Positions 10,851-20,005 of a DNA stretch of 36,039 nucleotides are shown here, one piece after another; the first letter of the stretch is position 1, and each line of letters begins with the position of its first letter. Origin of the DNA: Clostridium sp. (lineage in GTDB: Bacteria; Bacillota; Clostridia; Clostridiales; Clostridiaceae); assembly GCA_029257045.1 (NCBI GenBank), contig JARIDB010000003.1, positions 1 to 36,039 of the forward strand. Reading direction: 5' to 3'. The notes under the pieces are model-generated. The model saw only the letters and a program-made list of their open reading frames with translations. It was not told the DNA's origin and ran no database searches. The position numbers and the translations under genes are program-made.

Positions 10851-11606
10851 ATGGGTGGTTTAACACAGTTTTTAACTAAGCTTTTTGAAGGCTTACACGA
10901 AAACCTTATATCTGTATTTAATATGGAACCTAGTGGAGCATCGTACGTTCTTACTATTACTGTTTTTACAGTTATAATAAAATTATTAATTTTACCTTTA
11001 AACATTAAAGCAAATAAGTCAAATGCAAAAATGCAAGACATACAACCAGAATTAAATGAAATAAAGAAAAAGCATGCAAATAATCCACAAAAGATGCAAG
11101 AAGAATCAAATAGAGTTATGAAAGAAAATAATGTTAGTATGTTTGGTGGATGTTTACCTTCATTGCTACCATTACCAATACTATTTGCTTTATATGGTGT
11201 ATTTAATAAAGTAGGACCAGAATTAGTTACTAATCCATCATTCTTATGGATACCAAATGTATTTGAGAAAGATCCAAGATATATACTACCAGTTTTAGCA
11301 TTCTTAAGTACTTATGTGCCAAGCTTATTACTTTCAAAATCAACAAAAGTTAACCCTGATGGGCCTAACATGGGAAGTATGAATCTTATGATGGGTGGTA
11401 TGATGGGATTTATGGCAATAAACTTTAAATCCTTATTAGTTGTTTATTGGGTAATAGGTGGGGCTATACAATTAATTCAAACATACTTTATAAATTATAT
11501 ACCTTTTAAGAAAAAGCAAGAATTAGAGAAGAAAGAAAACAAGTATGTTTATAATGTAGATAATAAGGGGAAGAAGACAGCACCAAAAGGTAAAAAGCAA
11601 AATTAA
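10851..11606 (+). CDS. yidC: YidC/Oxa1 membrane protein insertase
   Basis: YidC inserts proteins into the cytoplasmic membrane, alone or with SecYEG. This 251-aa form is the short Gram-positive type. It has hydrophobic segments at roughly 30-52, 105-120, 145-162 and 190-222, a cytoplasmic charged hairpin (KANKSNAKMQDIQPELNEI onward, about 54-95), and a basic lysine-rich tail of some 35 residues that may contact the ribosome. I see no lipobox cysteine at the N-terminus, unlike SpoIIIJ of Bacillus. AGGAGG precedes the ATG. jag follows after 40 bp, as in most Firmicutes. Confidence 0.95.
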   Translation: MGGLTQFLTKLFEGLHENLISVFNMEPSGASYVLTITVFTVIIKLLILPLNIKANKSNAKMQDIQPELNEIKKKHANNPQKMQEESNRVMKENNVSMFGGCLPSLLPLPILFALYGVFNKVGPELVTNPSFLWIPNVFEKDPRYILPVLAFLSTYVPSLLLSKSTKVNPDGPNMGSMNLMMGGMMGFMAINFKSLLVVYWVIGGAIQLIQTYFINYIPFKKKQELEKKENKYVYNVDNKGKKTAPKGKKQN

Positions 11607-11646
11607 TTATAGATTATTTTAGTATTTATTAGGTGGTGAATAGGGT

Positions 11647-12270
11647 ATGGAAACATTAGAAATTACAGGGAAAAGCGTAAAAGACGCTTTAGAAAATGCT
11701 TTAAAAGAACTTCAATTAACAGAAGATAAGGTTGAATACGATGTATTAGATGAAGGATCAAAAGGATTTTTTTATATTATAGGACATAAACCTGCAAAGA
11801 TACTTGTTAAAGTAAAGAGAGATTACAAAGAACAAGTAAGAGTTTTCTTAAGAAGTATTCTTGATAATATGGATATTAAAGCAGATATTCAAATTAAAGA
11901 AGAAAATGAGATACTTTATATTGATCTTACAGGACCTAAAATGGGTATTATAATTGGATATAGAGGTGAAACTTTAGATTCACTACAATACTTATGTTCG
12001 TTAGTAGTAAATAAGGATCATAGTATAGCTTATAAAAAGGTTGTGTTAGATACTGAAAACTACAGAAAAAAAAGGGAAGAAACTTTAGTAAGGGTAGCAG
12101 AAAAGACTGCTTATAAGGTTAGAAAAAATGGTAGACCTTATAGATTAGAACCTATGAACCCTTATGAGAGAAGAATAATACATTCAGCGCTTCAAAGCAA
12201 TGAGTTTGTTTATACTTATAGTGATGGTGATGAACCTCATAGAAGAATAGTTGTAGATATAAAGAAATAG
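11647..12270 (+). CDS. jag: RNA-binding protein Jag/KhpB
   Basis: Jag (KhpB/EloR) is a cytosolic RNA-binding protein; in streptococci it affects cell elongation and works with KhpA. The 207-aa sequence shows the three family parts in order: a Jag-N domain (residues 1-50, with DEGSKGFFYIIG), a KH domain (about 70-140, GxxG loop as GYRG), and an R3H domain at the end (RPYRLEPMNPYERRIIHSAL). It lies downstream of yidC and upstream of a clear terminator, so it closes the rpmH-side operon. Confidence 0.94.
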   Translation: METLEITGKSVKDALENALKELQLTEDKVEYDVLDEGSKGFFYIIGHKPAKILVKVKRDYKEQVRVFLRSILDNMDIKADIQIKEENEILYIDLTGPKMGIIIGYRGETLDSLQYLCSLVVNKDHSIAYKKVVLDTENYRKKREETLVRVAEKTAYKVRKNGRPYRLEPMNPYERRIIHSALQSNEFVYTYSDGDEPHRRIVVDIKK

Positions 12271-12284
12271 TAAAAAATATCTAA

Positions 12285-12325
12285 AAAGGTAAGAATTTTA
12301 ATAGACTTCTTACCTTTATTTTTTT
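12285..12325 (+). terminator. Terminator after jag
   Basis: An 11-bp perfect stem (12285-12295 with 12307-12317) with an 11-nt loop is followed by a T-rich run (ATTTTTTT). It ends the rpmH-to-jag transcription unit. Confidence 0.85.
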
Positions 12326-12444
12326 GACTAAATTTAAATAGTTTTGTAAAATGAATATTAGTTAAAAGGGGATAGAATAATAATGTATAATTTGAGCTAA
12401 TATTATTAAATAAATTAAAAGGAATGAAGTAAGGAGGATAGAAA

Positions 12445-13824
12445 ATGAAGGAATTTGATACTATATGTGCTATATCTACAGCCATTGGTGAGGGTGGAAT
12501 AGCTATAATAAGAGTTTCAGGAGATAAATCTTTAGATATTGTTTCTAAGATATTTAGGGCCAAGAGTGGAAAAGAAATAAAAGATATGAAAACTTACACT
12601 ATGAGATATGGACATATCATAGATATAGATAATAATGATTTAGTAGATGAAGTTATTATTAGTTACATGAAAGGACCTAGAAGTTTTACAGCAGAAGATA
12701 CTGTTGAAATTAATTGTCATGGTGGTGTAACATCTACTAATAAAGTTTTAGAGATGGTTATTAAGGCTGGTAGCAGGATTGCAGAGCCAGGAGAATTTAC
12801 GAAGAGGGCATTCTTAAATGGTAGAATAGACTTGTCACAGGCAGAGGCTGTGATGGATTTAATAACAGCTAAAACTGATCTTGCTATGAAATCTGCTTTA
12901 ATGCAGAGTAATGGATATTTATCAGAGAAAATAAATAAGTTAAGTGACTATTTATTAAATGTACTTGCGCTAATAGAATATGCAGTGGACTTTACTGAGG
13001 ATGAAGAAGAGGTTGATCCTAGTATTCCAATAAGGGTTAGGGACGGGTTAGAATCTGCCTGTCAGGATATTAATAAACTATTAAAGAGTGCAGATGAAGG
13101 AAGAATAATAAGAGATGGTTTGAGTCTTGCTATTGTAGGAAAACCCAATGTAGGAAAATCATCTTTATTAAATGTATTATTAAAGGAAAAAAGAGCTATA
13201 GTAACAGAAGTTGCTGGAACTACTAGAGATGTTATAGAGGAATATATAAACCTAGACGGGATTCCTGTTAAAATAATAGATACAGCAGGAATAAGAGAAA
13301 CAGAAGATATAGTTGAAAAAATAGGTGTTGAAAAGTCTAGAGAAAAAATTATAGAAGCTGATTTGATACTATTAGTTTTAGATACATCAAGGGAATTAGA
13401 TAATGAGGATAAAGAAATAATAGAAGTAATAAAAAACAAAAAAACTATTATTTTATTAAATAAAATAGACTTAGATAACAAAATGGATGTAAGTATATTA
13501 GAAGGTTTCAAAAATATAATTAAAATATCAGCAAAAGAAGATTTAGGAATAAATAAACTAAAGGAAGAAATAAAAACAATGTTCTTTAATGGTCAAATAG
13601 ATAGTGAAAGCTTAATAATTTCGAATTCTAGACACAAGCAAGCTTTAATAAGAGCTGGAGAAAACTCTAATTTAGCACTAAATAGTGTAAAAAGAAATGA
13701 ATATTTAGATTTAGTTTCAATTTATGTGACTGCAGGACTTAAGGCTTTAGGAGAAATTACAGGTAAGGAAATAGAAGAGGATTTAATTGACAAAATATTT
13801 AAGGAATTTTGTTGTGGAAAGTAG
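12445..13824 (+). CDS. mnmE: tRNA uridine-5-carboxymethylaminomethyl modification GTPase MnmE
   Basis: MnmE acts with MnmG to place a carboxymethylaminomethyl group on U34 of certain tRNAs. The 459-aa protein has the folate-binding N-terminal domain (1-120), a helical domain split around the GTPase, and the G domain with Walker A GKPNVGKS at 232-239, DTAG at 279-282 and NKID further on. The C-terminal FCCGK carries the essential cysteine motif (usually C-I-G-K). AAGGAGG lies six bases before the ATG. A TATAAT at 12386-12391 is a possible -10 box, but its -35 partner is poor. mnmG follows after nine bases. Confidence 0.97.
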   Translation: MKEFDTICAISTAIGEGGIAIIRVSGDKSLDIVSKIFRAKSGKEIKDMKTYTMRYGHIIDIDNNDLVDEVIISYMKGPRSFTAEDTVEINCHGGVTSTNKVLEMVIKAGSRIAEPGEFTKRAFLNGRIDLSQAEAVMDLITAKTDLAMKSALMQSNGYLSEKINKLSDYLLNVLALIEYAVDFTEDEEEVDPSIPIRVRDGLESACQDINKLLKSADEGRIIRDGLSLAIVGKPNVGKSSLLNVLLKEKRAIVTEVAGTTRDVIEEYINLDGIPVKIIDTAGIRETEDIVEKIGVEKSREKIIEADLILLVLDTSRELDNEDKEIIEVIKNKKTIILLNKIDLDNKMDVSILEGFKNIIKISAKEDLGINKLKEEIKTMFFNGQIDSESLIISNSRHKQALIRAGENSNLALNSVKRNEYLDLVSIYVTAGLKALGEITGKEIEEDLIDKIFKEFCCGK

Positions 13825-13833
13825 GAGAAGGAT

Positions 13834-15708
13834 ATGAAATATAATGCAGGAGAATATGATGTAGCAGTTGTTGGAGCAGGTCATGCAGGATGTGAGGCTG
13901 CTTTAGCTACAGCTAGGATGGGATTAAAAACAGTAATGTTTACAACAAACCTTGATTCAATAGCTATGATGCCGTGTAACCCTAATATTGGTGGAACAGC
14001 TAAGGGGCATTTAGTTAGAGAAATTGATGCATTAGGTGGAGAGATGGGCATTAATATAGATAATACCTATATCCAGTCTAGAATGCTTAATATGTCAAAG
14101 GGGCCAGCGGTTCATTCTTTAAGGGCGCAAGCAGATAAAAAGAAATATCAAGCTAGAATGAAAAGAGTTTTAGAAAATCAAGAAAATTTAGAACTTAGAC
14201 AATTAGAAGTCACAGAGCTTATTGCTGAAGATGGAAAAGTAAATGGTGTGGTAACTAAAAATGGTGGATATTTTAATTGCAAGGCAGTTATTTTAACAAC
14301 AGGAACATATTTAAGATCAAGTATAATAATAGGTGATGTAAAATATAGTAGTGGACCTAATGGATTACAACCAGCTAATGAATTATCAAAGTCATTAATA
14401 GAATTAGGTGTAGAGTTAAGAAGATTTAAAACAGGTACTCCTGCAAGAATAAATAAGAGATCAATAGATGTTTCAAAAATGATAGAGCAACCTGGAGATG
14501 AGAAGATAGTGCCATTTTCATTTATGAGTGGGGATGTATCTAGGGAGCAAGTTTCTTGCTGGTTAACATATACAAGTAATGAGACCCACGATATAATAAG
14601 AGAAAACATAGATAGATCACCTATGTACAATGGATTAATAGAAGGCGTCGGACCAAGATATTGCCCATCAATTGAAGATAAGGTAATGAGGTTCCCAGAT
14701 AGGGAAAGGCATCAACTATTTATTGAGCCAGAAGGTGAAGATACAGAGGAAATGTATGTTGGAGGGATGTCATCATCTCTTCCAGAGGATGTGCAGTTAA
14801 AGATGCTTAGAAGTGTTCCAGGGCTTGAGAATGCAGAAATAATGAGAACTGCTTATGCAATAGAATACGATTCAATAGATCCAACACAACTTAAACCAAC
14901 ACTAGAATTTAAGCAATTTGAAGGATTATATGGGGCTGGACAATTAAATGGTAGTTCTGGCTATGAAGAGGCTGGGGCGCAGGGAATAGTTGCTGGAATA
15001 AATGCAGCTCTTAAGATTAAAGGCGAGGAACAAATGGTTTTAACTCGTTCTGATGGATATGCAGGGGTTCTTATTGATGACTTAGTTACAAAAGGTACTA
15101 ATGAGCCGTATAGAATGATGACCTCAAGGGCTGAATATAGGTTACTTCTAAGGCAAGATAATGCGGACTTTAGATTGACAGAGATAGGTCATAAGGTAGG
15201 ACTTGTTACAGAAGAAAGATATAATAAGTTTATAAATAGAAAAAATGCTGTAGAAAGTGAAGTTAAAAGATTAAAAGAACTTCATATAACTAATAAAAAG
15301 GAAGTTAATGATATATTAATATCTTTAGGATCTACAGAACTTAAAAAGCCAATGAGCTTTTATGAATTAATAAAGAGGCCAGAGGTTGATTACTTCACTT
15401 TATCAGGTTTAGACAAAGATAGACCTAAGTATGATGAAGGTATTGGAGAACAAATAAATATAATTACAAAATATGATGGTTATATACAAAGTCAGTTAGA
15501 GCAAGTAGCACATTTTAAAAAGTTTGAAAAGAAACTAATGCCAGAAGATATAGATTATAATTCTATTAATAGCCTTAGTACAGAGTCTATGCAAAAGCTT
15601 TCAAGTATTAGACCTTTAAGTTTAGGGCAAGCTTCAAGGATATCAGGAGTTTCACCTGCAGATATATCTGTATTATTAATATATTTAGAGCATCAATATA
15701 AAAAATAA
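13834..15708 (+). CDS. mnmG: tRNA uridine-5-carboxymethylaminomethyl modification enzyme MnmG
   Basis: MnmG (GidA) is the FAD- and NADH-using partner of MnmE in wobble uridine modification. The 624-aa length is normal. The dinucleotide-binding GAGHAG is at residues 14-19, followed by the [25 protein letters not shown] signature region and the [17 protein letters not shown] segment that closes the FAD site. The C-terminal helical domain, which binds MnmE and tRNA, is complete. The AAGGAT site before the ATG and the nine-base spacing from mnmE indicate cotranscription. Confidence 0.97.
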   Translation: MKYNAGEYDVAVVGAGHAGCEAALATARMGLKTVMFTTNLDSIAMMPCNPNIGGTAKGHLVREIDALGGEMGINIDNTYIQSRMLNMSKGPAVHSLRAQADKKKYQARMKRVLENQENLELRQLEVTELIAEDGKVNGVVTKNGGYFNCKAVILTTGTYLRSSIIIGDVKYSSGPNGLQPANELSKSLIELGVELRRFKTGTPARINKRSIDVSKMIEQPGDEKIVPFSFMSGDVSREQVSCWLTYTSNETHDIIRENIDRSPMYNGLIEGVGPRYCPSIEDKVMRFPDRERHQLFIEPEGEDTEEMYVGGMSSSLPEDVQLKMLRSVPGLENAEIMRTAYAIEYDSIDPTQLKPTLEFKQFEGLYGAGQLNGSSGYEEAGAQGIVAGINAALKIKGEEQMVLTRSDGYAGVLIDDLVTKGTNEPYRMMTSRAEYRLLLRQDNADFRLTEIGHKVGLVTEERYNKFINRKNAVESEVKRLKELHITNKKEVNDILISLGSTELKKPMSFYELIKRPEVDYFTLSGLDKDRPKYDEGIGEQINIITKYDGYIQSQLEQVAHFKKFEKKLMPEDIDYNSINSLSTESMQKLSSIRPLSLGQASRISGVSPADISVLLIYLEHQYKK

Positions 15709-15726
15709 TTTTATTTGGAGGAAATA

Positions 15727-16446
15727 ATGGAATTTTTTCAATTAATGAAAGAAGCATCCCTAGAAGTAGGGTTAGAATTAACAGAAGTTCAATATAATCA
15801 ATTCATGAAGTATATGAGATTATTACAGGAGTGGAATGAGAAAGTAAATCTAACGGCAATAACAGAAGACAAAGAAGTTGTAAAAAAGCACTTTATAGAT
15901 TGTATTAAAGCTTTTAAATCAGAAGCTATAAAAAGTGCTAAAACAATAATAGATGTAGGAACGGGGGCTGGTTTTCCTGGTATTCCAATAGCTATCATGA
16001 ATCCAAATGTTAAAGTTACATTATTAGATTCACTAAACAAAAGAATAAACTTTTTGAATTTAGTTGTAAGAGAACTTGGATTAAAGAATATTGTAACTAT
16101 ACATTCACGGGCAGAAGATGGGGCAAACAATAAAGAACTCAGGGAAGCCTTTGATGTAGCAACTTCAAGAGCTGTGGCAAATATGTCTGTATTATCAGAG
16201 TTTTGTATTCCTTATGTAAAGATTAATGGCTATTTTGTAGCTTTAAAAGGGCCTGCCATAGAGGAAGAACTCAAGGATGGACAAAAGGCCATAGAAGTTT
16301 TAGGTGGGGAACTTAAGAATAAAATAGAGTATGATATTGAAGAATCAGATTTAAACCATAATATAGTTGAGATTAGGAAAGTGAGAAAGTGCCCTAAAAT
16401 TTATCCTAGAAAAGCAGGAACAGTAAACAAAAATCCTATTAAATAA
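15727..16446 (+). CDS. rsmG: 16S rRNA 7-methylguanosine methyltransferase RsmG
   Basis: RsmG (GidB) methylates N7 of G527 in 16S rRNA using S-adenosylmethionine; loss gives low-level streptomycin resistance in several bacteria. I chose ATG at 15727 (239 aa). The frame can be opened at TTG 15715, but that codon is part of the Shine-Dalgarno TTGGAGG. The SAM-binding motif is [16 protein letters not shown], with the supporting [14 protein letters not shown] and [10 protein letters not shown] motifs. It is the last gene of the mnmE-mnmG-rsmG unit. No clear terminator follows. Confidence 0.96.
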   Translation: MEFFQLMKEASLEVGLELTEVQYNQFMKYMRLLQEWNEKVNLTAITEDKEVVKKHFIDCIKAFKSEAIKSAKTIIDVGTGAGFPGIPIAIMNPNVKVTLLDSLNKRINFLNLVVRELGLKNIVTIHSRAEDGANNKELREAFDVATSRAVANMSVLSEFCIPYVKINGYFVALKGPAIEEELKDGQKAIEVLGGELKNKIEYDIEESDLNHNIVEIRKVRKCPKIYPRKAGTVNKNPIK

Positions 16447-16658
16447 AAGTATATTCTACAAGAAAACTCCATATAAAAGGTCGATTAAAGATATAATACT
16501 ATAATAAATAACAAGGATTGTAGTTTAATAGTACTTAATAAAGGAATTTGTCTTACAATATAAAGGGATAAAAAGAAGGAATTTAGTGAAGAAAATAGAA
16601 TTTTTACTTTAATGAATAAAATGGTGAATCGTAATAATTAAGGGATGGTTGAGCATAT

Positions 16659-17435
16659 ATGAATAGAGAAGTTAACAACATTAGCACAGATAAGATATTT
16701 CCAAATACTTATCAACCAAGAAGATTTTTTAATGAAGAGGCATTGCAAGAATTATCTCAATCTATAATAGAACATGGAATTATACAACCTATTACAGTTA
16801 GAAAGAGAGGAGAAAAGTTCGAGCTAGTAGCTGGAGAAAGACGATGGCGAGCTGCAAGAATGGCAAACTTTGAAACTGTTCCATGTAACATAATAGAAAT
16901 TACTGATACTCAGTCGGCAGAAATAGCTTTACTTGAAAATTTACAAAGAGAAGATTTAAACTTTATAGAAGAAGCCGAAGCCTATTATAATTTAATAAAT
17001 GATCATAAGTTTACACAAGATGAACTTGCAAAAAGAATGGGAAAAAAGCAATCAACAATAGCTAATAAACTGAGACTTTTAAAATTAAGTGAAAACGTAC
17101 GAAGTCTTTGCGTAAATAATAAGTTAACGGAAAGACATGCAAGGGCATTATTGTCACTTCCAAATGAAGAACTACAGCTAAAGGTAGTTGAGAAGGTAAT
17201 CAAAAACTCCTTAAATGTTAAGGCTACAGAAGAAGCTGTTAACAATGAATTATTAAAACTTGCAGGAGAAGAACTTAAAAATAAAAAAAACAAAAAAGTT
17301 AAAAGTGTTTTTCCAGCTAAAATGTATGTAAATACAATAAAACAAGTTTTTGATAAGTTTAATATACCAGCTGAATATAAGTTTAAAGATGAAGAAGAAT
17401 TTATTCAAATAACAGTATCGATTCCTAAAAAATAA
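16659..17435 (+). CDS. noc: Nucleoid occlusion protein Noc (ParB family)
   Basis: Noc is a ParB paralogue that binds its own sites across the chromosome and keeps the division septum off the nucleoid. The 258-aa protein has a ParB N-terminal CTPase domain with GERRWRA, and a KorB-type helix-turn-helix (TQDELAKRMGKKQSTIANKL). Its C-terminal dimerisation part is lysine-rich. It lies between rsmG and parA, exactly where Noc sits in Bacillus, which favours Noc over a second segregation ParB. The start ATG has only a weak site (AGGGATGG) about 10 nt upstream. I found no perfect Noc-binding site in this window. Confidence 0.85.
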   Translation: MNREVNNISTDKIFPNTYQPRRFFNEEALQELSQSIIEHGIIQPITVRKRGEKFELVAGERRWRAARMANFETVPCNIIEITDTQSAEIALLENLQREDLNFIEEAEAYYNLINDHKFTQDELAKRMGKKQSTIANKLRLLKLSENVRSLCVNNKLTERHARALLSLPNEELQLKVVEKVIKNSLNVKATEEAVNNELLKLAGEELKNKKNKKVKSVFPAKMYVNTIKQVFDKFNIPAEYKFKDEEEFIQITVSIPKK

Positions 17436-17441
17436 AAATGC

Positions 17442-17480
17442 AGGATATATTCTATAAAAAAATAGTATATATCCTTTTTT
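17442..17480 (+). terminator. Terminator after noc
   Basis: The inverted repeat AGGATATAT ... ATATATCCT with an inner CTAT/ATAG pairing is followed by TTTTTT. It lies within 10 nt of the noc stop codon and separates noc from parA. Confidence 0.8.
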
Positions 17481-17558
17481 ATTCCCACTTTTTTTGTTAA
17501 AAATAATAAATAATATTATTTTTATTATGTTAACCTTTTAATATCTATAGAAACTATA

Positions 17559-17606
17559 TATAATAAAGATATGAGAGGGGGTGGAGCTCTAAAATAGAGC
17601 GCTTAT
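17559..17606 (+). promoter_or_regulatory. parA leader: putative -10 box and hairpin between Shine-Dalgarno and start codon
   Basis: A TATAAT at 17559-17564 has no good -35 at 17 bp. If used, transcription would start near 17571, giving a leader of only about 36 nt. The Shine-Dalgarno GGGGGTGG (17577-17584) is 22 nt before the parA ATG, too far for normal use. A 6-bp hairpin (17586-17591 with 17595-17600, loop AAA) lies between them. Folding it would bring the effective spacing to about 7 nt. Confidence 0.55.
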
Positions 17607-18380
17607 ATGAAGAAAATCTGTATATTCAATCAAAAGGGTGGAGTAGGTAAGACAACAACTAATATAAACTTGTGTGCTTATTTAGCAATGGAAGGGTTTA
17701 AGGTTCTTACAATAGACATAGATCCTCAAGGAAACACCACAAGTGGACTTGGATTAGATAAAAGAAATTTAGAATTATCAATGTATGATGTTATAACATC
17801 TGAGGCATCTTTGAGAGAGGTAATAATAAAAAGTGAATTAGTACAAAACTTATTTATAGCACCATCTACAATGGAACTTGCGGGTGCAGAAGTTGAAATA
17901 ATAGAAAAGGAAGATCGAGAACATATTCTATTAAATAAAATTAATGAAATAGAAAATGAATATGATTTTATATTCATAGATTGTCCACCATCGTTGGGAA
18001 TGCTAACTATAAACGCATTAACTTCAGTTGAATCAGTGTTGATACCTATACAATGTGAATTTTATGCTCTAGAGGGGGTAGGTCAATTAATGAATACTAT
18101 ACAATTAGTTAAAAAATCATTAAATGAAAACCTTAAGATAGAAGGCGTTATAATGACTATGTATGATTACAGAACTAATTTAAGTAATGAAGTATATAAC
18201 GAGGTTAAAGGATTCTTTGGAGAAAAGGTATATGATTCAACAATTTCTAGAAATATAAGATTAGCAGAAGCCCCTAGCTTCGGTTTACCAATTATGTTAT
18301 ATGATGAAAAGTGTAAGGGTGCGCAAGCTTATAAAGCTTTAACTAAAGAATTTTTAAGTAAGCAACAAGTAGGTGAATAA
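17607..18380 (+). CDS. parA: Chromosome partitioning ATPase ParA (Soj)
   Basis: ParA (Soj) is a deviant Walker ATPase that works with ParB-parS in chromosome segregation and, in Bacillus, modulates DnaA. The 257-aa protein has the deviant Walker A KGGVGKTT at residues 10-17, the IDIDPQGNTTSGLG motif, and the Walker B FIDCPPSLGMLT. The start ATG at 17607 matches the family N-terminus (MKKICIFNQKGGVGKT). The stop is separated from the parB start by one base, so the two are coupled. Translation may depend on a hairpin in the leader. Confidence 0.97.
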   Translation: MKKICIFNQKGGVGKTTTNINLCAYLAMEGFKVLTIDIDPQGNTTSGLGLDKRNLELSMYDVITSEASLREVIIKSELVQNLFIAPSTMELAGAEVEIIEKEDREHILLNKINEIENEYDFIFIDCPPSLGMLTINALTSVESVLIPIQCEFYALEGVGQLMNTIQLVKKSLNENLKIEGVIMTMYDYRTNLSNEVYNEVKGFFGEKVYDSTISRNIRLAEAPSFGLPIMLYDEKCKGAQAYKALTKEFLSKQQVGE

Positions 18381-18381
18381 A

Positions 18382-19221
18382 ATGAATAAAAAGTCCGCAT
18401 TGGGAAAGGGTCTTGGTGCCTTAATTCCAGAAGAGTTAATGAGAGAAGAAAAGCAAAGTCAATTGATGATATCTATAAACTTGATAAAAAGCAATGAAGA
18501 TCAACCAAGAAAAATGTTCGATGGTGAAAAGATTGCAGAACTATCTCAATCAATAAAGGAACATGGAATAATACAACCTATAATACTTAATAAAAGTGGA
18601 AAAGAATATATTATAATTGCTGGGGAAAGAAGATGGAGAGCAGCTAAACTTTTAGGATTAAAAGAAGTGCCAGCGGTTATAATGGACTTAGCTAAAAAAA
18701 ATGTTTTAGAAATATCTTTAATTGAAAATATTCAAAGGCAAGATTTAAATCCTATTGAAGAAGCAATTGCTTATAAGAAGTTAATAACAGACTTTAACTT
18801 AACTCAAGAAGAATTAAGTCAAAGGATTGGGAAATCAAGAACGGCTATAAGTAATACTATAAGATTAATCAACCTTTGTGAAGCTGTTAAGCAATATTTA
18901 ATTGAAGAGGTGATTTCAGAAGGCCACGGAAGGGTTTTATTAGCTATAGAAGATGAAAGGTTACAATGTGAAATAGCTCAGAAGGTTATTGATGAAAATC
19001 TTTCTGTAAGAGAGTTAGAAAACCTTGTAAAAAATATAAATTTACAAAAAAAAGAAAAAACTAGAGAAATAAATCCTTACTATAAAGATATAACAGAAAG
19101 GTTACAAGATTATCTTGGAACTAAGGTAAATATAAGTAATAAAAATAATAAAGGGAAAATAGAAATAGAATACTATTCTAATGAGGATTTGCAAAGGATT
19201 CTTGAAATTATAAATCTATAA
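18382..19221 (+). CDS. parB: Chromosome partitioning protein ParB (Spo0J)
   Basis: ParB (Spo0J) is a CTP-dependent DNA clamp that loads at parS, spreads along DNA and recruits condensin. I chose ATG at 18382 (279 aa); a GTG at 18373 lies in the AGGTG Shine-Dalgarno. The N-terminus KKSALGKGLGALIPEE is the ParA-interacting motif. The CTP-binding GERRWRAA and the helix-turn-helix (LTQEELSQRIGKSRTAIS) follow, then a dimerisation domain at the end. Two perfect parS sites lie 17 and 49 bp after the stop codon, a strong confirmation of identity. Confidence 0.97.
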   Translation: MNKKSALGKGLGALIPEELMREEKQSQLMISINLIKSNEDQPRKMFDGEKIAELSQSIKEHGIIQPIILNKSGKEYIIIAGERRWRAAKLLGLKEVPAVIMDLAKKNVLEISLIENIQRQDLNPIEEAIAYKKLITDFNLTQEELSQRIGKSRTAISNTIRLINLCEAVKQYLIEEVISEGHGRVLLAIEDERLQCEIAQKVIDENLSVRELENLVKNINLQKKEKTREINPYYKDITERLQDYLGTKVNISNKNNKGKIEIEYYSNEDLQRILEIINL

Positions 19222-19237
19222 ATCTATAAACCTATAA
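19214..19237. repeat. Three tandem 8-bp repeats at the parB stop
   Basis: ATCTATAA, ATCTATAA and ACCTATAA follow one another directly. The first contains the parB stop codon and the last ends one base before the first parS site. A chance slippage product is the simplest reading. Confidence 0.7.
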
Positions 19238-19238
19238 A

Positions 19239-19254
19239 TGTTTCACGTGAAACA
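19239..19254. promoter_or_regulatory. parS site 1
   Basis: A perfect 16-bp palindrome TGTTTCACGTGAAACA, identical to the consensus parS recognised by ParB/Spo0J. It lies 17 bp downstream of parB. Confidence 0.96.
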
Positions 19255-19262
19255 TATAAAAT

Positions 19263-19294
19263 AAACAAAATGTTTCACGTGAAACATTTTGTTT
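19263..19294. promoter_or_regulatory. parS site 2 within a 32-bp perfect palindrome (possible terminator)
   Basis: The parS core is at 19271-19286, identical to consensus. The flanks AAACAAAA and TTTTGTTT extend the symmetry to 32 bp. As RNA, a 13-bp stem with a CACGTG loop and a T-rich 3' arm could also help end the parAB transcript. No other terminator is evident between parB and the next gene. Confidence 0.9.
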
Positions 19295-19407
19295 CTAGCT
19301 ACATAAATATTAATGAATAAAGCAATGGGGTCTTAATTGATAATAATAAAACAATTATACTTAGTTTGCAAAAAAAAAATAAGGACTTATCTTAAGGGGG
19401 AGGAAAT

Positions 19408-19917
19408 TTGAATTATTTAAATGACACATTAAGTTTTATAAATGAATATTCTTCGTTTATAGTAATAACACTACTTATAATAACTTTGTTATTGTTTATC
19501 ATAGTTATAGCCCTATATAAATCGGTAAATAAGTTAGAAAAAAAGTATAAGAGAATGATGAGGGGAACTAACAGTAAGAATTTAGAAGAGCTTATTAACT
19601 CTAAGTTAGAGGAAATAGATAAGTCTATGGAAGCATCAAAAGAGGCTTTAAATAAATATGAAGAAGTAAAAGAAGAAATGAAGGGATGCGTTAATAAAAT
19701 AGCAATTATGAGGTATAAGGCTTTTGAGGATATTGGTAGCGATTTAAGCTTTTCAATAGCAATTTTAGATTCTTATAATGATGGAATAGTACTTACAGGA
19801 ATATATTCAAGGCAAGATAGCACTACGTATGCAAAGCCTATAGATAAAGGGATATCAAGATATGAACTTTCAGAGGAAGAAGTATATGTTTTAAATGAAG
19901 CTATAAATAAAGCTTAG
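19408..19917 (+). CDS. DUF4446 family membrane-anchored protein
   Basis: This 169-aa protein belongs to the DUF4446 family, found just after parB in many clostridia; its function is unknown. It has one N-terminal transmembrane segment (about residues 17-40), followed by a basic stretch and a charged, coiled-coil-like helix (about 45-90). A C-terminal conserved domain carries NKIAIMRYKAFEDIGSDLSFSIAILD and the TTYAKPI segment. The start is a TTG at 19408, a few bases after GGGGGAGG; no ATG in frame fits the hydrophobic start. A location beside parS hints at a chromosome or membrane role, but this is only positional. Confidence 0.85.
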   Translation: MNYLNDTLSFINEYSSFIVITLLIITLLLFIIVIALYKSVNKLEKKYKRMMRGTNSKNLEELINSKLEEIDKSMEASKEALNKYEEVKEEMKGCVNKIAIMRYKAFEDIGSDLSFSIAILDSYNDGIVLTGIYSRQDSTTYAKPIDKGISRYELSEEEVYVLNEAINKA

Positions 19918-19965
19918 TATTAGTATGAAGATATTAATTAAGCAATAAGATAATATTAAAAATAT

Positions 19966-20001
19966 AAAAGAGAAAGTTTTAATTTTAAAACTTTCTCTTT
20001 T
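19966..20001. terminator. Bidirectional terminator between the DUF4446 gene and yyaC
   Basis: A perfect 17-bp stem (19966-19982 with 19985-20001) has AAAA at the left base and TTTT at the right base, so it can serve both convergent transcripts. The yyaC stop lies a few bases to its right. Confidence 0.85.
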
Positions 20002-20005
20002 GAAT

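Noticed and set aside
12237-12563. Minus-strand frame across the jag-mnmE gap
   Set aside because: It overlaps the start of mnmE and the jag terminator and has no ribosome binding site.
15715-15726. TTG start giving a longer RsmG
   Set aside because: The TTG and the next codons form the Shine-Dalgarno TTGGAGG for the ATG at 15727.
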